A program made the position numbers and the translations under genes. From Liquidambar formosana (lineage: Eukaryota; Streptophyta; Magnoliopsida; Saxifragales; Altingiaceae): a DNA stretch of 64,000 nucleotides. Each line of letters starts with the position of its first letter. Positions within the stretch are counted from its first letter, which is position 1. Positions 25,401 to 35,350 of this stretch are shown piece after piece. The notes under the pieces were generated by a model, which searched no databases, was not told the DNA's origin, and saw nothing but the letters and a program-made list of their open reading frames with translations. Location: positions 62,001 to 126,000 of the forward strand of contig JBBPBK010000066.1 in assembly GCA_039720395.1 (NCBI GenBank), given 5' to 3'.

Positions 25401-25570
25401 TTGAAATAAGACATCACTTTATAAGAGATCATGTTCAAAAAGGAGATGTTGAAATTGAATTTGTCGGTACCGAACATCAATTGGCGGATATTTTTACAAA
25501 ACCACTTCAAGAGGATAGGTTTAATTTCATTAAACGTGAACTTGGGATGTGTTTAAGTGATGAAATTTGA
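22442..25570 (+). CDS. pol: copia pol polyprotein (protease, integrase, reverse transcriptase, RNase H)
   Basis: 1042 residues, intact. Aspartic protease DSG at residues 12-14. Pre-integrase zinc region: His pair near 138-143 and Cys pair 173/176. Integrase core with D204, D267 and E303, the last two spaced as in DD35E. The C-terminal part of integrase follows, then an acidic linker. Reverse transcriptase has FQMDVKSAFLNG near 640 and YVDD at 727-730. RNase H has SDADFAGC and STAEAEYLAA near 885-935, ending with the TKPL motif. There is no ATG at the very start of the frame (it opens with TTG), as expected for a protein made by fusion to gag. It copies and integrates the element. Confidence 0.95.
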   Translation: MKSSSNEKWFLDSGCSRHMTGDRSKFVSLKPKDGGYVTFGDNAKGKIIGIGKVGKNSPLCVENVLLVDGLKHNLLSISQLCDKGYRVTFKSNKCIIEDDDKTLFVAYRIGNIYAIEFEEIALQNVHCFSALNENHWLWHRRLGHASMDLISKLSRHELVRGLPKAKFSKDGVCSACQFGKQTKSSFKTKSHISTTRPLQLIHMDLFGPIAIASLGGKHYAFVIVDDYSRYTWVFFLAHKDETHATFIAYCRRVQNEKGYTITHVRSDRGSEFVNKDIEQYCNENGFDHNFSAPRTPQQNGVVERKNRTLEEMSRTMLNEHSLPQYFWAEAVNTACYVMNRVLLRSKLGKTLYELWNDKKPNIGYFRVFGCKCFILNDRDKLSKFDSKSDEGVFLGYYMKSKAYRVFNKRTLTVQESMHVVFDETNPLTPKRNVDDDDIGTSLQEQVENLNLNDKQDPQSKDKEKEEDEVIEIKKPEEEIEIEDTPLHPDVTKTWKFVRNHPKDQILGEPSRGVRTRSSMRNICDHLAFLSQIEPKNINEAESDESWILAMQKELNQFERNKVWTLVPRPHDHGVIGTKWVYRNKKDESGTIVRNKARLVAQGFNQQEGIDYDETYAPVARLEAIRMLLAFACHKDFKLFQMDVKSAFLNGFIEEEVYVEQPPGFESHEFPNHVFKLSKALYGLKQAPRAWYERLSGFLIKNGFKRGKLDTTLFIKTIDKDMLIIQIYVDDIIFGSTNVSLCEDFAKVMQEEFEMSMMGELNFFLGLQIKQTKEGTFLNQSKYVKDLIKKYGLEDGRNFATPMSTSIKLEKDEKGKCVDQKKYRGMIGSLLYLTASRPDIMYSVCLCARYQSCPKESHMFAVKRIFKYLSGTINLGIWYPKFTSFDMLSFSDADFAGCKDGRKSTSGTCHFLGHSLVSWFSKKQTSVALSTAEAEYLAAGSCCAQVLYMKQQLEDFGLHYDHIPIKCDNTSAINLTKNPIQHSRTKHIEIRHHFIRDHVQKGDVEIEFVGTEHQLADIFTKPLQEDRFNFIKRELGMCLSDEI

Positions 25571-25624
25571 TAACATGTTCATTATAATGATTTTTCTGCA
25601 CCCTAAATTTTTTTTTCTGTCTGA

Positions 25625-25980
25625 TATTTTCAGACGGCTGAAGGAACTTTCAGCCGGATGAAAATTCTTTCAGACGGCTGACTCATTCAGTCAGACGGCT
25701 GAACATCCTGGATCTGAAACATTTTTCTTGGTGCTCTCTGACTTTTTCAGACGGCTTGCTTCAGCCGGCTGAAAAAGGTAGAAGACGACTGAAAGTAACA
25801 TTTCAGACGGCTGACTGGCATCGTCAGACGGCTGAAAGAGGGTCCCTTGGGTTTCCAAAATTTAGGGTTGTCTGGATTTCTCAGACGGCTGTTTCAGCCG
25901 GCTGAAATAGATCCAAGCCGACCGAAAGAGGAATTTCAGACGGCTGATGAAATCTTCAGCCGGCTGAAAATATCGGGGTA
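25625..25980 (+). repeat. array of CAGMCGGCTGAA motifs between pol and the extra ORF
   Basis: About 14 copies or near-copies of CAGACGGCTGAA / CAGCCGGCTGAA lie in 350 bp, spaced irregularly. The CAGCCGGCTG form is a perfect 10-bp palindrome. The same motif array is in both LTRs. It is non-coding here and probably lies in the RNA leader of the extra ORF. Confidence 0.85.
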
Positions 25981-26093
25981 TATAACCTTTTCTAACCCTA
26001 AACAGTGATTTTTCAAACCTTCTCTTCGCGGCTTTTCCCCTTTCCCTTTCTCCGACAACCAAAACCCTAAATCCCTCCACCAAATTCTCTCCT

Positions 26094-27586
26094 ATGGCTC
26101 GAACTAAGAAGGCAGAGCCTCCCAAGCGTGCACATGATGATGAGGGTGGACCTTCCCAACCTCCACGCAAGAAATCCGCCGCCATTAACACTCATCGGAG
26201 TCGACCTCGATCTCAACGAATTGCGACAAGGCAGGAACCACCTCCATCTCCTCCACCACTCGCGCCGCAGCCACCTCCTCCTCAACTGAATCCTTCCCAA
26301 CGATTTCCCTCTCCTCCACGAGCTCCACGACATCGAGTACCACCCGGAGATCCAAACTACGATTCAGGCAATGAACCCTCCGACGGGAATGAAGTTGAGG
26401 CACCTGTAGATCCTCCTATGTATCTTACTCCTGCTCATGGCACCCTTTTTGCACAAAAGTTTTACAGCAAAAAGGTAATTTATCCTAAGATCGTTGATCC
26501 TGAATTCTTAAATGCTCACCACTTTCGTATATGCTCTCTACTGGAAAATGTTGGATTATTGCGCTTCTGCACCATCTCTGAACCCTGTTTTAACACTCTT
26601 GTCCGAGTATTTTATACACACTTTGTCATGCCTTCTCCTGCTCAAGCATCCTCCTATGTCAAGGGCAAGCACATGAAGCTCACTGATCGAATGCTAAATG
26701 AACTCTTTCATGCTCCTCTAGACGGTGTAGTGATTACCGAGACACATACTTGGCCACAGATTGAAGGTTTTCATCATGTCACTGCCCTTAAGCAGATTTT
26801 GGGCAGGGATGACATTACAGAACCATATAAGCCGAGCCTGAAGGAATTTTCTCTGGAATGCAATTTGCTGCACAAAATATTGTTCTACAACATTGTGCCT
26901 CGAGGCGGAGGAAAAGACCATGTCACTTACATGGACATAGCACTGATTTGGTGTATTCTCAATGGCAAACCCATTAATTTGGGTCATCTCATGCTATACC
27001 ATATGCGGTCGTGTGTAGAAAAGACCAAAAATGAATCAAAGAAAGGAAAAGATGTCGAGGGTAAAAGCATTCTTCCTTATGGGGCAGCCCTGACAGTCTT
27101 GTTCACTCACTTCAAAGTTCCTCACACTACTGGCGACATCTTTCATCCCACCTTCCGTAACAAAATCAATGTCTCTTTTCTAGGCTGGATGAACTACACA
27201 CTCGTGAATGGCATTTGGGTTAAGAAAGGCACAGTATTTGATGAGGAAGTCATACCTGATGACGAGCAGCATGAGCAGCATGATCATCCTCCTCCCCCCC
27301 TACTACCACAGATCCTCCCCTATCTATCTCTCCATCTCTTCTCTTTCCTCCTACAGACCATCCTCACTCCCCACCTCCTTCCCCTTCTCTTACTCCACCC
27401 CCTACTTCTCACACCTCTTCTTCCTCTGCTCCTCCTTCTCTCTCTGACCTATTCCTCTCCCTTTCCCATCAAATGACTGACCTCAAGCGTTATGTACAGA
27501 AGAAGGTTGAGGGCTTGCATGACAGGGTTGATGAAATGGCTTGTGAACTAAAGGATATCAAGGACAGTCAGGCTGCTATGGCTTAG
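26094..27586 (+). CDS. extra retroelement ORF with plant transposon-type domain, frameshifted
   Basis: Open from the ATG at 26094 to a TGA at 27474-27476. The N-terminus is basic and Pro-rich (AEPPKR, then PPPSPPPLAP). A globular region at about residues 110-395 (KVIYPKIVDPEFL, LVRVFYTHFV, MLNELFHAPLDGVV, MDIALIWCILNGKPINL) resembles the domain annotated in plants as putative transposon protein. The Pro/Ser-rich stretch after about residue 400 reads sensibly only in another frame from a run of seven C at 27294-27300. In that frame it continues to a coiled-coil-like tail ending at the TAG 27584-27586. A one-base loss in the C run (or a base-call error) explains this. Its position matches where Sireviruses carry an env-like ORF, but no membrane segment is obvious. 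Function unknown. Confidence 0.7.
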
Positions 27587-28029
27587 AAACTCAACGACAC
27601 TCTCCCTGCCTTCCCTTTGTGATTCTTTTTGATCGATGACAAAGGGGGAGATGGATTATTGATAGATGTTTGTTTGAGTTTGTTTGGTATTTTTGTTAGC
27701 TGTTTAGAATTTCTTTTTGAGGATATAAGGAATTTTGCTTACATTTGATGTATGAAACATTTATGGAAATCTTTTTGGATATATTACAACATGGTTATCA
27801 TCTATTGAATTGAAATTTTTTTTCTTTTTCCTATTGGCTATATTGGTTATACGCTTCCTTCACATATGCGCTTAAACATGGGCATAAGGTTGAAATTTAT
27901 ACATCCTTAAATAATTGTAATATCATATATATATGATGCATGATGATAGGGGGAGAAAACTGTTCTTAAAATTGTGTATTTTAACCCATTAAAACATCTA
28001 TGGATTGTCATCATCAAAAAGGGGGAGAT
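27587..28029 (+). other. 3' untranslated part of copia element with polypurine tracts
   Basis: Non-coding. The purine tract directly before the 3' LTR is AAAAAGGGGGAGAT (28016-28029). Two further GGGGGAG motifs occur at about 27641 and 27948. Multiple tracts of this kind could prime extra plus strands. Confidence 0.75.
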
Positions 28030-29428
28030 TGTTGGCCTAAATGGCTTAATCCCCGAGGTTTTGATGATAACAATACATAAGAAGATGTTTAAAGGACTAA
28101 TGAGCATTTAAGTGATGAATCTAGACAGGTATCAAAGCCACTAAATGGTTCAAAGCAGCAAGGATCAAAATGCACAAAGCAAAGCAAAGCAAAGATGTTA
28201 AGAAAGCAATGGATCCATCAATTGTTCAAGAGCAATCAAGTTTTATCAAGTCAATTTGTGACAACACTAGGAAAATCTTGTAAGATTGTTTTCAATCCTT
28301 GCTCACCAGTTGGAAGGGCTTAAAACTTTACAAATTCAATGACCTTAAAGACTTAAAAATGACAAACTATTCAAAAGGAAAGAAAGTTGTATTTTGTCTG
28401 AAATCAGGGATTGTTTCAGCCGGCTGAAAATGAGGTTTCAGCAGGCTGAAAAAGTTAACTCCTATAGAACACCCTCTCTGTATTTTTCAGACGGCTCTTT
28501 GAGCCGGCTGAAATTCAGTTTGAGTCGGCTGAAAGTTTGATCAGACGGCTGAAGGAGCAGGCTTGCTCACATACCAAATGTTAACCTCTCTGAAATTTTC
28601 AGCAGCCTTAATCAGACGGCTGAAATGACACTTCAGACGGCTGAAAGTCAGGTTTAAGACGGCTGAGAAATATGAACTTGTGTTCCTCTTTTACACCCTC
28701 TCTGGAATATTCAGTAGCCTCACTCAGACGGCTGAAAAGGATGTTTCAGACGGCTGAAAGATTTTTCAGCCGGCTGAAAACCTTGGGAAAATTATAACGG
28801 CTAGTTTTTTAACGGATATTTGAAGCATTTATTGCCCACCAAACTTCTTTTCCCGGCATTTATTGTTCCAGAACGGCTAGTATGGACCCCTTGAGTATAA
28901 ATACAAGGCTTGAGCTCATTTATGAGCATTCATTGAGCTAAAACAAGAAAATCAATTACAAGCCCTAATTCCTCTTGTGAGCATTCATTGAAATCAATCA
29001 ATAGCTGAAGTGTGCTTTCATTTTGCTGTGTATTTACTCTTTGAGAGAGCCTTCTTTGTACACAAAATCATCTCCAAATACTTTGTATCAAAAGGGTTAT
29101 GAATACCCTCACTTGTAAGCACTTGAGAAGAGTGCATTTGGCTAAGTGTTGGTGAAGAACACTCAAGTTGTAAAGGTTTGCTGCTCCACCTTGAAGGAGA
29201 GTGATAGTGGATTGGTGAATCCTCAAGCGCGCTCTTGAGGCGAGGACGTAGGCGGGAGGCCGAACCTCGTTATATCGTTTGCATTCTTCTTCCCTTAATC
29301 TCTTTATTATTGCATTGTCTTACATTTAATTTTGCTTGCAATAATCTGAGTTTAGTTTGCTATAATTTTTTTTAATTGGCCTATAACCCTATTCACCCCC
29401 CCTCTAGGGTTATTCACTTGGGACTACA
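28030..29428 (+). repeat. 3' LTR of the copia element
   Basis: 1399 bp, same ends as the 5' LTR; TATAAATA at 28896. By eye it differs from the 5' LTR by about five substitutions, one extra C in a C run and the ~37-bp indel. Confidence 0.93.
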
Positions 29429-30568
29429 GTATGCTCACTGAAAAAGGAGAAAGAATAGTCTAGAATCTTAGAAGCAAAGCAGCCTTTTTTTTTTTTTTTT
29501 TTTTTTTTAATATGAGAAAAAGAAATTTTATTAATTTAATTGAGTTTTAGACTATCAGTACACCAAATACCTCAGACCAACTCCAGATTAAAGATAACAT
29601 AGCTTAAACACCTACTAAGATAACACAGCAGATAGCCACAGCTCACACAGACAAAACAACAAACACCTAACAAGCACCAAGGAGAAAACATTACAAAAGG
29701 TCCAATTAGAACACACCACGCCTCACAAATACACAAGAAAGTTGTATAAACTAAGACAATAAGAAGATAAACCAATCCCAACTCAATAATGACATGACTA
29801 GAGATGATTCCGCTCCAGAGCATGGGAAAAAGTCGCACTAGATCTCACCAATTTCAATCAATGATAAGGAGCAATAGAACAAACATAAAATATAGCAAAC
29901 ACTAACGGCAAATGCTACCTCTCAATCAATTTTTCAAAACCCTACCTCTCAATCAGTTTTAAAAAATATAGCAAACCCTAACAGAAAAACATATAAATTC
30001 AAAATACACACAAGATTATAAGAGAGAAGTGATTTACCTGTGCTACTGAAGTGATCGTTGTATGTGATACAAATCTTTAGAGAAATGAGAGTTTCCAACT
30101 ACAGCTTCTCTTGAAATGGAGAAAAAGAGTAGGAGCAACTAGATTGGGAATTAGCACATTGGTGACGACGTGTGCAGTCCCAGAAGAGAGTAAGAAAGAA
30201 AAGCGAATGGGATTGAGAAACAAACGCCATTATCGATCAGGGCATGGGGGAGAAAGAGAGGGAACGTGTGAGGGGAACACAACGTGTGTGGGGTTGTGTG
30301 CGGGGTTGCTTCCTTATTTTGGCGCCAGTACTTATTTCTTTTCTTTGGGCTGTTTCCACAACATTAAATTAAAGATGTGATTTAGTTTTTATACAGTAGC
30401 ATTCCTAATTTGTCATTAATAAAGATACAAGAATTATTAATTACAAACCTAGATATTTTTATAGCTTTTTTTTTTTTTTTAAAGAATGCTATTAACAATA
30501 TAATTTTATAGCATTTTTCTCAAAATGCTATAAAACATATTCCATAAAATATATTTTTTGTTGTAGTG

Positions 30569-32450
30569 ATATATGCATCTCCCAATAGCTAGCATTTCCT
30601 TATAAATTATCCTGCTAATTATCTGAAAAACATTTAAAATGATAGGTGTGAGTTCGATAACTCAGTAGGTACAATTTAACATAATAAACTAAAGCAATAA
30701 TATAAATAAAATCTTATTATATCATTTAAATCAAAATATACTAACCGAGTATATTAAAAAGAATCCAAATCAAGTTATTATCTACAACTTAAAATAAATA
30801 ATGCATAATATCCAATACATGTGACTCATGTCCAATTTACATTAATTCCATCAATTACTGACTACTCCCGTAGGAGTCTTCGCGCAGAAAGGGAGGATTT
30901 AACCAATCCTCCAAGAGGACAACACTGCACCCTCGTAAGGATGGAAAGTAGCTTCTTATGAGGACAACACTATGGATCCCTACCTGGGCCCCGGAAAGTA
31001 GCCTTAATTCAAGAACACAAGGGTTTCTACTTGAAACCGGAAAGTACCCGGAACCGGAGAAAAGGAAAACACCGCAAAGTCCCTTGACTGCAAGTAGTTC
31101 AATTCCAATGACCCCTTTTTATGCACTTTTACCAAGGATTCATTAAGTCCATTTCATGCATGATTATGCCCAACATGAAATGCAATAAACCATAAAATGA
31201 TTTTGACCAAATCATTTCCAAAATATGCTATATAATCTAAAATCAAATAACCTCATAATTATACCAAATTATGATAAACAATATAAATTCTCATTATGAT
31301 TATAGTCTTAAAATCATAATCAAAAATATCAATAAAACATGGAATTAACCATAAATGCATACATCTATACTCCATGGAATGTATAAAATTAATTAACTCA
31401 TTAATAAACATAATTTCTAATTTATGTTATCAAATACCCAAAGTTCTATTTCAAGATTTATTCCATAAATCCTCTATACGCATACTCTAAATTCCAAGAA
31501 TAACAATACTATGATAATATATACCATATTATCATGTCCATAGTTTAAACCTATGTAAATTGCACCTACCTCCATGAAATGTGTAGAAAATTCATCCTTG
31601 ATGTTATGGGTATGAAAATCCATGCCTAAGGTGCACATACAAACTCCCAATCCAAGCTCTATCTCTCCAAAGCCGTGAATGATGATATTAGTGGAGTCTC
31701 AATTCCATGGATGCAACCAAGAACTCTCAATATGTAGATCTAAGCCATGAAAAGAGAATCCATACCCAAGGATGTCATGTAGAACCCAAATGATGTAAAC
31801 CCTAGCTCCAAATGGATGAAAGAAGCCTCCCAAATGTAATCCAAGCATGAATCCATGCTGAAATTGAGGATTGAATAACCCATAATCCATAAAATCCATG
31901 AAAAATTAGAGAGAGAAGCACTTTCTCTCTCCTCCAAACACCCATTCTCTCTTGAGGTTTTCTTTCTCTCTCTAACTCTCTCTCACTCTAACTTGGTGAG
32001 AAAATAGCAGATCTAGTGGTGTAGGACAAGTTTTTGATCATATAAGGATAGTGAAGGAGCACATGCGTCATTTCAGCATTTAAAAACCATTTCAGCAAAG
32101 GTCCGATCGATCGGGCCCTATCCCCGATCGATCGGGGAGTGGCAGTCCGTGATAGCCATTTCTAGAGGGGTTCCGATCGATCGGCCTCAGAACCTCAATC
32201 GATCCGAACCCTCACGGTTTGTGAGTTTTTGTCAGTATTCAGCAAAAACTCATCTAAACGCTTCCAAATCACCCGGAACCTTCCCAAACCATTAAAATGG
32301 CTGTTAAACATAAAATAAACATGCCTACGCATATAAAAATCAATATCATGCCATGCCTATGCATGAATACAAACCGACAAAATCCAATAATACGCGTACG
32401 TACAAAGTATTAAACCCTTAATACTTTACTTAAAAATTACGGGTGTTACA
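30569..32450. repeat. right part of the solo LTR, no gene seen
   Basis: AT-rich sequence with a CT-rich tract at 31910-31990. Four copies or near-copies of the palindrome-based word CGATCGATCGG lie at 32100-32210. There is no ORF of note. It ends with GGGTGTTACA. Confidence 0.6.
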
Positions 32451-32455
32451 ATTAC

Positions 32456-33655
32456 ACTCTCTTTGATTACACATGTGACGATAGGAACCTAAGCTTATTC
32501 TATGGTTGCCCGTCCGAGATTTGGCTGAATACATTGGTACGAACAATTTTACATGCCCCATAGATGGAAGAGAGATTGGTGCTTTCTACGCAGACGAATC
32601 ATTCCAAGAACTTCACATTCCATTGCTTGAGACCTGCGACATCAGCCTCACAGTTCCAATTCTTCCAACGGCTCTTGAGGAACTCAATGGTAAGAAGGCA
32701 ACTCTACAAGAAGCTTTGAGGCAGGGGTTTGATGTGGAGTACAATATTGACCAAGACGCGTGTAGCGCTTGTGTGGATTGTGGAGGGATATGCGGAGCAT
32801 CTAATTCCACTTCGGCCTTCATATGCTATTGCGGAAATCAATCTGAGCCACTTTCGTGTCGAGCCTCAAGTATGTATCAGTATCCCCTGTTTTGACAAGG
32901 TTCTTTTTTAGTTATGCAGAGCATATTTCTTGTGTTTTTAGGCATATGCTTCATCATGGTCATGGCAGAGTCCTTGGGGAAATTATGGGTGATCAAGAAC
33001 CATATGATTTAATTTGAACGGATTCTTGGAATGAATTTGGAGGGAAAAAAATATCAAGTTATCGAGAAAAGAATCTTCTGCGGAGGGTTTAAATTCCATT
33101 AAGATCCTGGTATTTTTCATGAACCTTACCCAAAAAAAGAAGGGAGTTTATTTTCCCATGAGATAAAAAATAATTACGGCAATGTGCTTGAGTTCATTTT
33201 AAACCATTCTTTAATATCTTGTTACACCAGTGTAGCTTAATTTTCTATATTTTCTTTCCATCTAAGCCTCTCCTATGCATTTGTCACCCCGCAGGCTCCA
33301 GAAACAAATTGTCAACGCGTCTAATAGGTAACATGCCTTTGATACCGGATGCTCTTTTTCCTTTTTCATTTTTCTTTCCCCAATTTCTATTTCCTCCTTC
33401 ATGGCTGTTTACACTCATAGAACTATATATCACTTGCAATAATAGTCGATCTTGATTTAGTATCCATATGTTTCTTTTGCACTGCATGACTCATCTCTTA
33501 CTTTGGATATAGGCATTGGCAGTGCAACAATTGGAATATTGTTGATCATTGGCATCAGTATTTGTTGCTTTAGAAGGAAGGACTTATCATTTTCAATGGC
33601 CTTTTGGTGGAGGAAAACGAGGAATGATCAAAAAATGTTGAGGCCTTTATAAGGC
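32456..33655 (+). pseudogene. LRK10L pseudogene, second half of ectodomain exon, juxtamembrane exon and kinase stump
   Basis: Continues the exon cut at 17987. 32456-32869 encodes the GAFYADES motif, then the Cys block (CSACVDCGGICGASNSTS, ICYCGN), ending at a phase-1 donor GT 32870. The juxtamembrane exon 33295-33327 keeps both splice sites. The next exon starts at 33513 with the membrane span and a basic stretch, but two extra A in an A run (about 33630) shift the frame. At about 33655 the sequence jumps to the 3' flank, so the whole kinase domain is deleted. Confidence 0.85.
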
Positions 33656-34518
33656 ATCACCATGCTGCATAAATGATCTTGTAGCTGTCAAATTTGAGTG
33701 TTTTGATTCTTTTGAAGTATTTCTCTAAGAAAAGAAAATTAGTTGGGTCATTACAGAAATAAACATCGTTATCACTGAAACATAAATTTAACTAAGAAGT
33801 GAAATTACATGTAGGGATTGATGGAAAATTTCATCAGCTGAATCGATAATTTTAAAACTATGTTTTCATCTACTATTTTCAGTGTTTAAATGAAGGGTAT
33901 GATCGAGGGGTTATATCATATTGTTTTATTCATAAGGAGGCACTGCACTGTAAATATTTGACCAGCAAAATTCAGTAAGGGGTGTGAGGTGTCTGGAAGA
34001 TGAGGGATGGTTTGGACTCCAATTGCTGGGTAATGGAACAAGAAGCAATTGTTATGAAAATCAAGCTTCATTTGTTATAAAAGGAGTTGGTCCATGACTG
34101 CAGCCAGCAGGGAGCATTTTTATTTTATTTTATTTTATTTTTCTTTGTTGCTAGAATCAGGAAGAGCAAAAATTTAGATTTCATGGAAAATAAGGAATAA
34201 GAATTCGAAAATAAGTGATGTTGCTAGAATCATTTCAGCTCTTTCAAGTAAAGTCAATACTTGGTAGCCCTTGGCAAGTGGAGTCCATCTTGGAAGACAT
34301 TAAATCAGTGGCTACAGTTCAATTTCATACCTAATTAATTTGGACTTTTCCTACGTGCCTAGGCATTAGGCAAGCTAATAGAGCGGTCCATTAATTATCT
34401 TGCATCAATTGATTTTGATATGTCCCCAAGAAAAAAATTTTAAAAAGACAAGAAAGAAAATGAAAGAAATACTTCCTCAGACAGGTAGGAAAGTTCTCCC
34501 TCCTTAAATTTCACCTTT
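33656..34518. other. spacer, no gene seen
   Basis: Begins with sequence homologous to the 3' flank of the kinase genes (compare 2590-2660), then AT-rich DNA with no recognisable gene or element. Confidence 0.5.
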
Positions 34519-34920
34519 AAGAGCATTTTCAAGGGTATTAGCTATGTTTTTTTTTTTTTTTTTTTTGTTATTTTAACTAACAAGATGATATTTTTTAAAA
34601 TAGCTAACTAGCTATCTAAGTGAGGACTGTAAGGGTACTAGTTTTTTTTTTTAGCTATTTCAAAAATTTTATTAATAATATTTCTTCTTTTAATCATTTG
34701 GGGGGAGATAAAAAGAGAATAATGCATAAATAAAGGACAAGTGTCACTTTTTTAACTAAAAATATTTTAACTAGCGAATGTTTACTAACTAAATGTAATT
34801 AGCCGAAATAAAATAACTAAAATAATTAGCCATATAACTAGCCGCTTGGATAAAGAAAAAGGTAATTTGACTAAGTAAAATAAGTAAGGGGTTGGATAGC
34901 TAACCTATTGGAGATGCTTC
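34519..34920. mobile_element. MITE with GAGCATYTYCAA-type terminal inverted repeats
   Basis: The left end AAGAGCATTTTCAAGGGTAT and TTAGCTA are mirrored by TAGCTAACCTATTGGAGATG and CTTC at the right. About 400 bp, AT-rich and non-coding. Such ends are common in plant MITEs. The target duplication is not clear. Confidence 0.65.
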
Positions 34921-35044
34921 AAATTCTTTGCTAAAGAAAATGTTGCGCTCAGATTGCATATGGGTGTTTTTGTCATTTTATAAAGTACCCTTAGATATTT
35001 ATGCTGAGTTTGGAGTTTGGTAACAGGGATGGTCAAGCTTTTTG

Positions 35045-35350
35045 TTCTTTTGATTTTTATTTTTTATTTTTTTTGATAGAAGTAGAACTTCATTCATAGA
35101 TAATAAAGATGCAGCTAAAATTAAATGTTCAGGAAGCTCCAAAAAAACATTAAGAAACCCTTTATTAGCCATAACAGCAAGATCATGAGCTTCCTGAACC
35201 TCATTATGAGGAATTTTACAAAAATGACAGATTTTAAAGTTAGAAAGAGCAGAGAGTAATTCAAAGTAGAGTGCTCTAATATTAGCAAAAACTTCAAGTT
35301 TACCTGCCAGTTGTTGTACCAAAGTTTCAGAATCTGTACCAAGGAACAAG
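35045..35350 (-). pseudogene. 3' fragment of a LINE, RNase H-like domain
   Basis: On the minus strand a frame of about 100 residues begins with TDSETLVQQLAG and goes on to KICHFCKIPHNEVQEAHDLA, the typical C-terminal end of the RNase H-like domain found in plant L1-type LINEs. The coding part is followed by T-rich sequence on the + strand (A-rich tail on the minus). The rest of the element is absent, as in 5'-truncated LINE insertions. Confidence 0.6.

Larger units (their letters stand above)
19204..29428 (+). mobile_element. full-length Ty1/copia retrotransposon, Sirevirus-like
   Basis: 10,225 bp, bounded by the 5-bp target duplication GTATG (19199-19203 and 29429-29433). LTRs: 19204-20639 and 28030-29428. 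The order is LTR, primer site, gag, pol (protease, integrase, RT, RNase H), an extra ORF after pol, purine tract, LTR. Integrase before RT marks it as copia. The long gag with zinc knuckle, the extra 3' ORF and the GGGGGAG purine tracts suggest the Sirevirus lineage. The LTRs are nearly identical by eye, so it is young. Gag has a frame break and the last ORF has a C-run frameshift, so this copy is probably not fully active. Confidence 0.93.
18375..30568. mobile_element. CACTA-type DNA transposon remnant split by a copia element
   Basis: The termini are CACTACAACAAA at 18375 and its inverse TTTGTTGTAGTG ending at 30568, the usual En/Spm-like end. The arms hold many subterminal copies of ATAGCATT or its inverse AATGCTAT (18400-18990 and 30470-30540). 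The flanks are symmetric TA-rich, so the 3-bp target duplication cannot be fixed exactly. Without the copia insertion the element is about 1.96 kb and encodes no transposase. A 24-base T run at about 29485 starts what may be a further, older insertion in the right arm. Confidence 0.75.
17988..32450 (-). mobile_element. solo LTR (about 2.27 kb of its own) carrying nested elements
   Basis: The element is bounded by the target duplication ATTAC (17983-17987 and 32451-32455) inside an LRK10L ectodomain exon. The right end reads GGGTGTTACA, and the left end (TATTATGACCC) looks like a worn TGTAACACCC start, a terminus pair common in plant Ty3/gypsy LTRs. Removing the CACTA element leaves 387 bp on the left and 1882 bp on the right, with no internal domain and no second LTR. 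It is therefore best read as a solo LTR. Orientation is a guess from the TC-rich and TCTC tracts around 31900-31990. Confidence 0.6.

Noticed and set aside
26094..27476. Host gene for a Pro-rich protein
   Set aside because: It lies between pol and the 3' LTR of an element with intact target duplication, so it belongs to the retroelement.
29572..29838. Minus-strand frame with many hydrophobic residues in the CACTA right arm
   Set aside because: No recognisable family; the length is within what chance gives in this composition.
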